In this document: positions 1-10,116 of the stretch, in pieces | Layout: the number at the start of each line of letters is the position of its first letter | How positions within the stretch are numbered: position 1 is the first letter of the stretch | From: Plasmodium malariae | Taxonomy: Eukaryota > Apicomplexa > Aconoidasida > Haemosporida > Plasmodiidae | Reading direction: 5' to 3' | Assembly (NCBI RefSeq): GCF_900090045.1 | Contig: NW_021638305.1 | Span: 1-20,830 of the forward strand | DNA: 20,830 nt | Position numbers and translations under genes: made by a program | Notes under the pieces: model-generated | Databases searched by the model: none | What the model saw: only the letters and a program-made list of their open reading frames with translations | What the model was told of the DNA's origin: nothing

Positions 1-1939
1 AAAAAAAAACATTTTTATAAATATTTTAAATTAAATTTACACAGTTGTTACTAAAATAATTTCAGATATTTCAGAAAATCATATTATATTTTTTAATGGC
101 ACAAATTAATCTTCCAGTATACGTTTATCATGTAAATTATGTTTACATATATCTATATAATATATTCAAATGTAAAAATATAAATAAAATATATTGTAAA
201 ACGTAATAAATTATTTTTATGCATAATATGTTGTATATTGTTATTAAATAACATATTTAAAAAAAAAAAAAAAAATGGAATATATTACAAGAGATTAAAG
301 TAAAAACAGTATATCAACGAACAAATATATTTTATATAAATAAATGAAAAAATAAAACAAAAACAGAAAAAAAATTAAATATAATTCTTTAATATAAATG
401 ATTTATTAAAAATAAACATAATAATGCAATTTTTTATGTGAAGTATTTTGTTGCAAAAATTTATTATTAATATATTATTTTTTAGTTATCTGATCGTTCT
501 CTATCTCAAATGTAATTGTTTCAAATGAAACATTAAAGTAATTATGTATGTAGCATATAAAATAATAACCTATGTTTTTGGTTATTAGTCTAAATTTTTC
601 TTCATTCTCACTTATTTATTTACTCCTTTACGATATTATAAATAATTCAAAATATTTTTTATTTTACCTAATAAATAAATATTTGCTAGTATTAAAAAGA
701 TATTTCCTCATAATTAAATGTAGAAAAGACTAAAAAAATATGTATTATATTTTTAATCTACCTATTATAACATACATATCAAAAATTAATAAAAAGTAAT
801 TACAAAAATTCAATATTTTTTGTTATATTAGATTTAGTATATTACTCTATTTACAATCATTTATAATGCTAATATTTTTTAATAAATTTTTATAATTTAT
901 TTTACATCTTTTTAACTTATTTTATAGTTTTTATGTTATAATTATTTCTTATTTATATTTTATATTTTGGTTAAGCAGTCAAACATATTTTCATCAATTA
1001 TTACACCAAAACAAAATTTTAATTAATTAAAATTTTGTCCAAATATAAGATTCTTAACTAAAAGTGATAATAGATACATAAAAAAAAAAAATAAATACAT
1101 AAAAAAAAATTAATTAAGATTATTCTATGAAATAATATATAGTACAAATAAGGAATTATTAGGTAATAGATGTAAATATAATATATAGTGTCACAAATAC
1201 ATTTTAATGATAAGCACATTACATAAGTATATAAACAATTTTGTATAATTTATATATTATTAGGTTTCATTCGTATATACAATGCAATAAATATGAAAAC
1301 ATTTTAACATAAAAATGATAACTATATAATGACTTATATCAACAATAAGTGAAAGAAATAAAACAAAAAAAACAAAAATAAAAACGTATTATAAGTATTA
1401 ATAATAATTTGGTTATAGATTATTTATTCTAGGAAAAACATAAGAATAATCAAAATTATATACTTTAATATAGGTAATAATATCCATACACATATGTGTT
1501 TGTACTATGAAAAATGAAAAAACAGCAAATATAGATTAACGAACATTTTTCAGAATAATATTTATATTACATGTTGGTGTCACTTATGTATACTGTTTTA
1601 TTGTTACTATCCGGGCTTTCCCTTTATAAAGATGATATTATTTCTAAAAAATATTATATACATAACTTTAAATTAATATTAAAATATAGTTATGATATAT
1701 CTCTATTAGTGATATATTTACTTAAACTAAAAAAAGACAAGAAACATACAAAATAAATAGAAACGTGTTTGATTAATATAGAATTCATATATATATTCTT
1801 ATATTAATAATAATTTTATAATTTTCTTTAAATATGATATATTAATTTAAAATTTCCCGATTGGTATATATAATTAAATTAATTTGTATTTTTATTCCAG
1901 ATCGTTATTTATAACGAAATACAGTGTTAATAAACCATC
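1..1939. other. AT-rich intergenic DNA, no supported gene
   Basis: This stretch is dominated by A and T with short-period AT repeats and homopolymers, including 17 consecutive A at 259-275. Only two weak open frames are visible. One is a 46-codon minus-strand frame at 475-615. The other is a 61-codon plus-strand frame at 1571-1756 with a hydrophobic start. Neither resembles a family I know, and both could occur by chance at this base composition. The last few hundred bases before 1940 should contain the promoter and 5' UTR of the STP1 gene, but no specific element can be named. Confidence 0.7.
1011..1038. repeat. Perfect 28-bp palindrome
   Basis: The 28 bases read identically on both strands and are centred on TTAATTAA, with arms of ACAAAATTTT. 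There is no loop, so each strand could fold on itself or the element could extrude a cruciform. It lies about 900 bp upstream of the STP1 start. Function is unknown; palindromes of this length are less surprising in DNA this AT-rich, but this one is not a simple AT microsatellite. Confidence 0.85.
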
Positions 1940-4574
1940 ATGGATAGTTGTTTTTCCTCTGTAAGTTTAAATGCTTTTTAATAGACTAAAATTTATAAAT
2001 AATTTATTTATTTATCGTAGAAATGTAATAATAAAACTATCTCAAAAATTCATAATTAAATAAATAATAATAATAATTTCTTTTAATACAGAATTATGAT
2101 TCCCTAGGTTCTTATTCTATCGAAGTCACTCTAATACCATATTTCAAAATTATTAAAAAAGAAATAATACAGAAAATAAATTCCTTAATTAATGTAAATA
2201 ATAAAGATAATTTTAGGGAAGGATGCAGATATTTGGCTAATTATCTAATTGAGAACAGTAATCCACCACAACTTTATAAAGATCTTAAAAGAACATGGAA
2301 AGGAGCAATAAACTTTTGGTTAAAAAATCATTATAAAAAGCTAGATAAATATGGAGGATGCCCTTTGATTTTAGATGAAAAAGATAAAGAAATTTTAGAA
2401 TTAAAGTATGAAGAATTAGATTTCTGTGAAAAGAAAAAGAGAGACTTCGATGAAATAGATAAGTTACGTAAAATATCAAAGGATTCTGGTATATATAGAA
2501 GTATGTGTAACGCATATAACGAATGGATTGAACAGAAGAACAACTATTTTGAGCACAGGAAAAGCATTTTTAAAACATGCTACGGAACAAAAGGCCAAAA
2601 AAAAAGAAAAAGAGGAAGATCAGGATTTATATGCGACTTAATGAATCCTCAAACTTTCCAAATTATATCTAACTGCCCCCCACCAAATGTACTACCACCT
2701 CGTAAAGCTGAACCTGCAAAAGCAGATATAGATTCACAAAAACGAGATCAAGAAAAACATGAAGAATCAACTATTCCACATGAATCACCGAAACAAGACA
2801 AACAAACTCATCCTACAGAGAGAACTGGAACTAAAGGAATAGATCAAAATTTAGATCATAATCAAAATGTACAAAAAACTGAACGAGATCTGGAACCTCC
2901 AGTTCAACTCGAAATACAAACACAAGAACAAGTATCATCACTTGAGTCTTCACCTAAGGAAAATGATCCTAATCCTGAAGATTCTTTACAGTCTGAAACA
3001 CCATCACTTTCCCCAAATTCTGAGTCATCCAGAGAAGTATCAGGCGTATCTATACCATCTCCCCAATATTCACTAATCATCAAACGAGATAATTCCTCAG
3101 AATATAATCAATCTCCTAAAATATTAAAATCCCCCTCAAGTGCTTTAGTTACCCCTATATCCTCTGTAATTACAGGTAAGAGTAATACTACTTATTTTTC
3201 TATTATAGAAATAACTACATAAATTAATATATATATTTAAAAACCATTACGGGTACAACAGGAAAAGCGTCTACCATACACATATCATCTATATTAATAA
3301 GCTTCTTAATTATTATCGTATTTTCTCTTTTTATCAAAGTAAAGAAAATCCTAAGAATTAAGAATATGATAAGCATTTGATTATTGTAATATTTTATTTT
3401 TTAAAATTTTTTTTATATGCTGCAGTTCGCCTTATTACGGATGTTGAAAAAAAAAAAAAAGATAAACAAAAAATATGTAAAATTCCTGAGAATATTAATA
3501 CCTTCATCCCGTACAAGAAGAAGTGAACTTCTAACACAGGGTTATTTAGAACACCCCAAATATGGTGATGAAGAAATCATAAAAAAACTAAAAATACATG
3601 AATGTAACATGATCAAGAAGGTAAATACGTTAAATCAAAAAAATGAAAGGACTAAAACTATCATAGAAGTACATTTCGAAGTACTTGAAGCGTACAGAAA
3701 AGAAGAATGGGAATGCAAAAAAGGAGAATTTTTAGAAATATGCCTAGATGTATTAACAAAAGAAAGATATGAAACTCATTCTAATTTAACAAATGATGAT
3801 CTAATAATGAAAAACGATAAAAGTTGCGATCATATTGAAAAACAAGAAATCTTATGGAACAAGTGGATAGAAAGACATAAAAATATTTCTGATAAATTTA
3901 AAAAAGTGGACTGGTTTAATAATTTGAAAAATGATTGGAAAAAAGAAAAATCATACATAAAAAGAATGGAAGAATTAAAAAATAAGTCATCGAATGAATA
4001 TAAAAATGTTCTGTTCTTGGAAAGAGAGAAAGATGTATGGAGGAGGTGGATATCAGAAAAGGGAAATATTCTAAAACAATATATTGATCTAAACTGGTTT
4101 AATGAATTATCAGAGGTTAACCAGAATATATTAGATGAATACAAAAATGAAGAAAAATCAAATGATGTGTCACTAATAAATATAGAAGAACTGGAACATA
4201 GAAAAAATTATGAAGAATTATATAAATATATAAAAACAAAATTACTATCAAAACTTTGTATATTAGTACTTATGACAATATTAGAAGAATGCAAAAAAGA
4301 AGAGTATATAGAAGATAGAGAATTACATTTAGATAATTCCATAAATGAAAGGAAAATTAAAAAAAATTCAGAAAAAATACCAGAAATTTCAGATAAATTT
4401 ATTGAAAAGTATAGTAACGTTTATGAAAATAGCAAAAATAGCAATATTCATAATAATATAGAGGAGAACTTCTTTAGGGAAAAGATGAATGATTGGATAG
4501 GAGAAGAAGTAACATATGTAAATTCCATAGAAAGTTTGAGTAATATTGACAAATATTATAACAGTTCATCCTAG
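1940..4574 (+). CDS. STP1: STP1 protein (SURFIN-related subtelomeric transmembrane protein), four exons
   Basis: I read this as join(1940..1960, 2092..3175, 3262..3338, 3426..4574), which gives 776 aa with all junctions in frame. STP1 proteins are predicted surface or exported membrane proteins related to SURFINs; their exact role is not settled. Residues 1 to about 200 form a Cys-containing ectodomain with family-typical motifs (REGCRYLANYL, NHYKKLDKYGGCP, DFCEKKK, CNAYNEWIEQ). About 204-364 is a Pro/Ser/Thr/Glu/Gln-rich linker. Residues 376-393 are a single membrane segment followed by a lysine run at 402-406. The cytoplasmic part has a VLEAY-EEWECKKGEFLEICL block near 476-504, two Trp-rich repeats (LWNKW...WFNNL at 537-561, VWRRW...WFNEL at 598-622) and a hydrophobic LLSKLCILVLMTILEEC patch near 667-683. 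The start is the ATG whose 7 codons run straight into a GTAAGT donor, as in other STP1 genes. Intron 2 is the least certain junction. Confidence 0.9.
1961..2091 (+). other. STP1 intron 1
   Basis: The intron is 131 bp and phase 0. It begins with a strong GTAAGT donor directly after MDSCFSS and ends with TTTTAATACAG. It is richer in AT than the flanking exons and contains stops in every forward frame. Exon 2 resumes in frame 47 codons before the TTG at 2233, so the coding region extends well upstream of that point. Confidence 0.85.
3176..3261 (+). other. STP1 intron 2 (proposed), before the membrane exon
   Basis: Exon 2 stays open to a TAA at 3220-3222, but the membrane segment lies in a different frame. 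A good donor (ACAG|GTAAGAG) at 3176 and an acceptor (ACAACAG|GA) ending at 3261 remove 86 bp and restore the frame through a phase-1 Gly codon. The acceptor has a poor pyrimidine tract. A nearer acceptor at 3208 would leave a 33-bp intron and hit the same stop. A genuine frameshift in place of an intron is the main alternative. Confidence 0.6.
3339..3425 (+). other. STP1 intron 3, between membrane and cytoplasmic exons
   Basis: The intron is 87 bp and phase 0, with donor AAA|GTAAAG and a T-rich acceptor tract ending in CTGCAG. It joins the membrane segment (...SLFIK) to FALLRMLKKKKK. This matches the family pattern of a short Phe-starting juxtamembrane motif followed by lysines. Read through unspliced, it stops at 3378-3380. 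Confidence 0.8.
3447..3460 (+). repeat. 14-A homopolymer inside STP1 exon 4
   Basis: Fourteen consecutive A followed by G encode the juxtamembrane lysine run (AAA x4 then AAG) at about residues 402-406. The run is prone to slippage in replication, transcription or sequencing, and any one-base change would remove the whole cytoplasmic domain from the frame. Confidence 0.9.
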
Positions 4575-7500
4575 AAATTGATACAAATATATTCGATAGT
4601 TGCTTAAGATAAAACTGATATATATAAAACAATCTTCCTGAATTTTTTTATACCAAAAGGAAATAAAGTATAAGAAGAATGTAAAGTAACGAATAATACA
4701 AATAAGAAAATAAGACATAAAATATAATGTAGGGAATGTATTTATATTAAAAATATTTCAATGGCATATAGCTTCTTTGTTTTTTTATGCATATGTTTAA
4801 TAACGTTGTATTATAGCAGATTCAATAAAATAGGGAATTAATATATATATTAAATGTAAGAACATTTATTTATGATATTTAAAGCAAAGTTCTTTTATTT
4901 TTTTCCTTAATAAATAATTTCTTACAATAATATATTAATATATATATTGAAATTTATATCTTATATTTTTAAATTGCATAAATTGCATAAATTTTTTGGT
5001 ATTTTTCAGAATAATACATATTTTTATGCTCAAAACCAGGTTCTCACAAATGTAACATTGTAAAGTAGATTATGACCCTATATAACCATTTTATTACATA
5101 TTTATTATTTTATTTTTTAAGTTTTTCTCAGTTTTCCTATATTATTAATTTGTTTAAACTTATATTTATTAATTAAATTTTATAATTCACAACAATATAA
5201 TATTATGTATTTCTTAAAAGGAATTAATTTTTATTATGTTTTATAATAATAACATTTATATTACTCTATGATAAAAAAGAATGATCACAATTCTTTTATA
5301 ATTTTATTTGGTTTCACGTTAAAATACGCAGTTACACGTTACGCTGAACGGCATATATTGATACATACAATATAATATAAAGATTAATCAATTTTTTATT
5401 AACCTAAATGAAATTTTAAAAATATAGTTATTCTTTTATTAATAGGTAATATGGAAATAATGCATTTTTAAAAATTAAATATATAATTCAGTTATGTAAC
5501 ACACATAGCAATAGTATATTACATTCTTTATTTTAGGTACTTTATGTTTACAAAAATAAAAAAAAAAAAAAAAAAGGAATATATATATGTTTTCCGTTTT
5601 TTTGTTAATTATTTTTCACATCTAAGATATTCTGTTAACTAAAGCAAAAGATTATAATATTTTGGATAACTTCAAAGTATAAATATTGTTTCTAAACTAA
5701 TTTAAAAAGATTTTTATAAAAAATTTATAGTTTTAACACATATAATTGTATATTTATGAATTCGTATATATGTATATATATAAATATATATATATATAAT
5801 TTTTTTTTTTTAAGAGTAGTAATCTAAAAAAATTTTATCACATAAAGATAATTTGATCATTTATTAATTTCCCACTTATATTCAAAATGTATCATGAATA
5901 AAAATGTGCAATCAGTTAAATAACTTTTTTCACATAATGAACCTAGTAATTCATATGTTATATACAAAATTAAAAAAAAAGGGAACTTCCATGTGTTATT
6001 TCTTGTTCATATTAATGAATTATTTTATTGGAACCAGGTTAAGGATCATTTTGTGATATTAGGAAATGAACTGAGTAATGTCAATTAATAATTCACATAA
6101 GTATAAATGTTTTTTAATAATTAACAACTTTACGGTTAGTGAAATTTATGAAAATTTATTTTTCTTACATAGTAATTTTATTGTTTTAAAAAAATAAAAA
6201 CTCTTTATTCATATAATAATATGCTATCTATTTATAAGTAAGTACACAGAAACACAGAATTTAAAAAAAAAATATTATGAAGTTATTTATTATTTGATTT
6301 TTAAATATGAAAAATACTTCCTCTAGATTTATATATATGCATAGTCAAACCATATCCTGAATTTATTCATAAAAAAAATGGTATATTATTTTAAGAGAGA
6401 ATTTATTATATATTTAATAAATATATATAATAAAATAAGTAAAATACTTCAAAAATATCAATTCATACATATTTAAACATCTAAATATATAAACAAAATT
6501 TTTTTTACGAAGCTGTATTTATATATATAAATGAAAAACATAAATTAACGTAGTAATCTGCGATTAATATAAATTCAATAAATGTATAAGACGATATTTT
6601 ATATCATCCGCTATTGATTCTTTATATATCAGAAGAATTATATAAATCGGAAATATATTTATAATATATTATGTTATATGATTGAATTACAGTACATAAA
6701 TAATTGCCAAGAAAATTAATAATTTTATAGTATTATTTTATAAAAACAATATATTTGTTTTTAACTAATAATTTCTTCACTACTTCGAATTATCATTTCA
6801 TTTTTTATAGTCCGTAATCTTGATATCTTTGTTCTAATGAATTTTAGTTAACTCATTTTTTATATACTTTACATATGTTTTCTTATTATAATGCAAAATA
6901 ATCAATAATTTAACATTAAAGTCACATTAAACTGTCAAATAATTATGTATATATAATTCTTTATAACAATTTTAATATTTATAATATTTTTGTTAATTTT
7001 TTTTTTTAAAGTATATCTTTTATATAAATCAAGAGAATTTTATAAATAAATTTTTGTTTGTTCAAATTTATATTTTTACAACATTTTTTACGGAATTTTT
7101 TTTTTTGCTATATCTATCTTTGTTTTTATTTTTATTTCATATATTACGTAAATTTTCAAAGAAAAAATATTATTATATCTATAATTTGTCCTTTTTGCTA
7201 TAATACATTAACTGAATGTAAACAAACATTAGTCACATATAAATTAGAATAATTTTTCATTAATAAAAGTATTATTCTGAAAATTGAAGTGTTTTAGATA
7301 TAAAATTAAATCTATAATATTATTCCTATAAAACACTATTCTTTATTTGAAAATTTTAATTTCGCCAGATAATAATTTTTGGTCACTGGTAATATGAATA
7401 CAGCTGGAAATTACTTTTTTCATATTATAAATTTAAATGATATTTAATTTTCATTTATTAATTATACATATATAAGTGAATTCAACATTTTATTTAATTT

Positions 7501-8461
7501 ATTTTTCTATTCCGTGCCTAAGTTCCTTTTTTTCTTTATATTCCATAACAGTACACAATGTTAATATAAAATATGGTTAATTAGTAGTGATATACATATT
7601 TTAAGTATCATATATTTCTTTTTTCTTTTTTATAAATATATTATTATATTCTCAATAAATAATTTTCTAAAAGATGCATAATTATTCATTTGTTTTTTAT
7701 AATACCTCAATTATCAATTTTATTCTTTTAATTAATTTTTTATTTATATTTGTGTACAAGCTGTATATATGCACTTGCGTAAATAAGATGTTTTTTTTTT
7801 ATTCTGTATATCTTCAGTAATATATTTTATCTGGAACAACGGTATAAGATAATTTTATTATCCTTATTTTTACAATGTGACCTTTTTTACTCTAACGGTG
7901 TAAATCACATTTTAGAAAAAAAACATCCATATATTGCTAATATAATATTTTATATTCTATAATAAAAACAATATAGGTAATAAAAAAAAAAGACACATTT
8001 ATTGTAAACAAAAAAATAAATAACACATTTTTCTATTAATCCCCAAAATAATATTTTTATATTAACAAGGTATAAAAACTAAAATTATAGTAGTTTAATT
8101 CAGTTTTGAATTATCACCCATTAATAAAATTCCACTAATTTTCCTATTATACATTAATTTAATTCATATAAATTTATTTTTAATGAAATTATATTTTAAT
8201 GCAATGATGTACATACTAAACCATAAGATTAAGTTTAGAATAAGTAACATTTTATAATATAAATTAAAATATATTAAAACATTGATAACCACAAACTAAG
8301 AACATATATTTTTTTCTTCTATACATCAGAAAGATTATACATCGATATTCGCAATTATAAAAAAAAAGCAATATATATACAATAAGTACATATGTAAAGA
8401 TGATACAGTTATTACCTTATATTAAAGTCTATATACATAACAAATATACTTATTATTAATT
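4575..8461. other. AT-rich intergenic DNA between STP1 and the fam-l gene, no supported gene
   Basis: The first few hundred bases are presumably the STP1 3' UTR, and the last part lies downstream of the fam-l stop codon. I see homopolymers (18 A at 5558-5575, T runs near 5800 and 7790-7801), AT microsatellite near 5762-5800 and a small tandem TTGCATAAA duplication near 4974-4994. A 64-codon plus-strand frame at 7058-7252 is almost entirely Phe/Tyr/Ile from T-rich DNA and is not convincing. STP1 and fam-l converge across this stretch. Confidence 0.7.
5558..5575. repeat. 18-A homopolymer
   Basis: Eighteen consecutive A, the longest run seen in the window, followed by GGAATATATATA. A similar 17-A run at 259-275 is followed by TGGAATATAT. 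Likely length-variable; no function is evident. Confidence 0.9.
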
Positions 8462-9429
8462 TTACCTATTCTTGAATTTAATTTTTTCATATTTTTTAAC
8501 TTTTTTATGGTAATAAATAATACCTGATATAATTGTAACTCCAAGAATAAAAAAGGATGTGAAATATATTAGCGTACCAAAAAAACCTGGTGTATAAATA
8601 TAATATTTTTTATTATTTTTAACTATTTGTTCCATAGGCTTGAAAAAAAAAGAAACAGATTTATTCTGCAATAAATTCCGTAAATTTTTTGCCCAATTGT
8701 TTGAACATGTAAGACTCATTATATAATAAAACCCACGTAATAACCCATAACCAACAGATAAATCTAATATGAGCCCTAATGACAAAAACAAAAACAATAA
8801 TAAAGGTATAACAAATCGTAATCCGTATTTTTTACGTATTATTGTTTTGTACAACTTATCACTAATTATCTTGTTTTTCTCAAGAAAATTCTGATAATCA
8901 ATTTCTTTGAATATTTTTTTTTCAAGACGTGAATATTTTTTTGTTTCAAATATACAAGACTTATTTTTCATAGCTTTTCTACGACCCGATGCATGTTCTG
9001 ATAACAATCCATGTGAATATTTATTCTTTGCGTTGTTTTTGTTTTGAGTATTGTAGATATATTTTTTTTCTTTTATTCCATAATTTGTTACATCTTCTTT
9101 TAACACTGTAATACTTTTTTCTATATTGTTCTTACAATTTGCTAAAAATCGATAAGTTCCTGTACGTAATTTTCTATAAATCATGTACTTCTCATTAAAA
9201 AATCTTTCAAACCCTCTCTAAAAAAACAATTTTTATATAATTATTATTTGAAAAATATATGATATCAAGCCAAAAAAAGAATTAATAAAAATAGAATACA
9301 TTTAATATTAATAATTAAAATATTTTTGAATATATAAGCATACCATATCACTGTTAAGATGGCATATCCAAGATGAAAATACAAATAAAAAAATTTTAAT
9401 AAAAAAATTAACTTAATTTTTTGTTCCAT
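8462..9429 (-). CDS. fam-l exported protein, two exons, exon 1 apparently frameshifted
   Basis: Exon 1 is complement(9344..9429), the intron is 9218..9343 (126 bp, GTATGC...TTTTTTTAG), and exon 2 is complement(8462..9217). The start gives MEQKIKL, the family hallmark. From about codon 10 the frame disagrees with the rest: the typical WICH...SDM end of the signal exon is present but in another frame, implying one missing T in the 7-T run at 9401-9407. With that base the exon would be 29 codons and join exon 2 in phase 0, for about 280 aa. Exon 2 is intact. It has an RFLA export-like motif (about residue 52), the block NKSCIFETKKYSRLEKKIF (114-132), membrane segments near 164-185 and 244-265, and a basic tail YYHKKVKKYEKIKF. 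Family members are thought to be exported to the infected red cell and have been modelled with an RH5-like fold. Fam-l rather than fam-m is recalled from motifs. Confidence 0.85.
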
Positions 9430-9834
9430 TATATATATTTTTAATATTCTAATATATTCATTAAACAAAATATTAAAATTAAAAAAATATTTTCCTAAGA
9501 TATAGAATAATATATTCATTTATTTTTTCGTTTTTTTTTTTTTTATATGTAAATAAAATGTATATAACTATAATGATTTTTACAAAAGGACAGAGAAAAA
9601 GACAATAAAAAAATATTATAAATGTAATATATTAAAATTATTTATATAAAACTAATTTACACTTAAATAATTTAAAATAATTTCACTAATGAATAGTTAA
9701 ATATATAAATTATTTTGATTTTTTTAGAATGGAAATGTAGTTAAATTGTAATTCTATCAACTCTTTTTGAAATAAAATAAAAAGTAAATATAATATTTAT
9801 TAATATTTTTAAATATTAATCTCGTATAGAATAG

Positions 9835-10116
9835 GTAGAATATAGGACACAGATAATACAGAGAATATATTGTACTATATAATGAGATAATTGTAAAAAA
9901 ATTTAACAAAGTATTTTGTTATTATAATTTTTAAAACATTATATTCTGGAAAAATTGGTTATTATTCTTAATAAATATTAATTATTATAATATTAAAGTA
10001 ACGGTGATGGTAAATTAATGAAGAAATACATTATTAAGCATATTATGATATATTAATTATAGCATTTTTACTTACAATAGTCTATAATATATTTAAAAAA
10101 TATAAATAGCAATTAT
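9835..10116 (-). promoter_or_regulatory. Upstream blocks shared with the 16.9-kb gene (fam-l copy)
   Basis: About 410 bases upstream of the fam-l ATG, the sequence around 9838-9885 (core ACAGATAATACAGAGAATAT, then TGTACTATAT) matches 17283-17330 at roughly three bases in four. A second block at 10079-10116 (TCTATAATATATTTAAAAAA, then TATAAATAGCA) matches 17541-17580. The spacing from each start codon is similar. This supports common descent of the 5' flanks; whether the blocks are promoter elements is inference. Confidence 0.5.

Noticed and set aside
1571..1756. 61-codon plus-strand ORF with a hydrophobic start just upstream of STP1
   Set aside because: It matches no family I recognise, shows no clear splice partner, and has the Ile/Leu/Lys/Tyr composition expected of AT-rich non-coding DNA.
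2285..2543. Two overlapping minus-strand ORFs and a plus-strand frame at 2867-3076 within STP1 exon 2
   Set aside because: They are other-frame shadows of the STP1 ectodomain coding sequence.
3176..3208. A 33-bp intron ending at the TATTATAG acceptor in STP1
   Set aside because: It is unusually short, and the resumed frame runs into the TAA at 3220-3222 before the membrane segment.
3830..4144. 104-codon minus-strand ORF inside STP1 exon 4
   Set aside because: It is the antisense shadow of the Lys/Glu-rich cytoplasmic exon, and so rich in Ser and Phe.
7058..7252. 64-codon plus-strand ORF
   Set aside because: It is almost entirely Phe, Tyr and Ile from T-rich sequence, has no recognisable motif, and lies in otherwise featureless DNA.
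9430..9519. N-terminal extension of the fam-l signal exon ORF (30 codons before MEQ)
   Set aside because: All related genes start at the MEQ(K/T)IKL methionine; the extension is in-frame AT-rich leader sequence.
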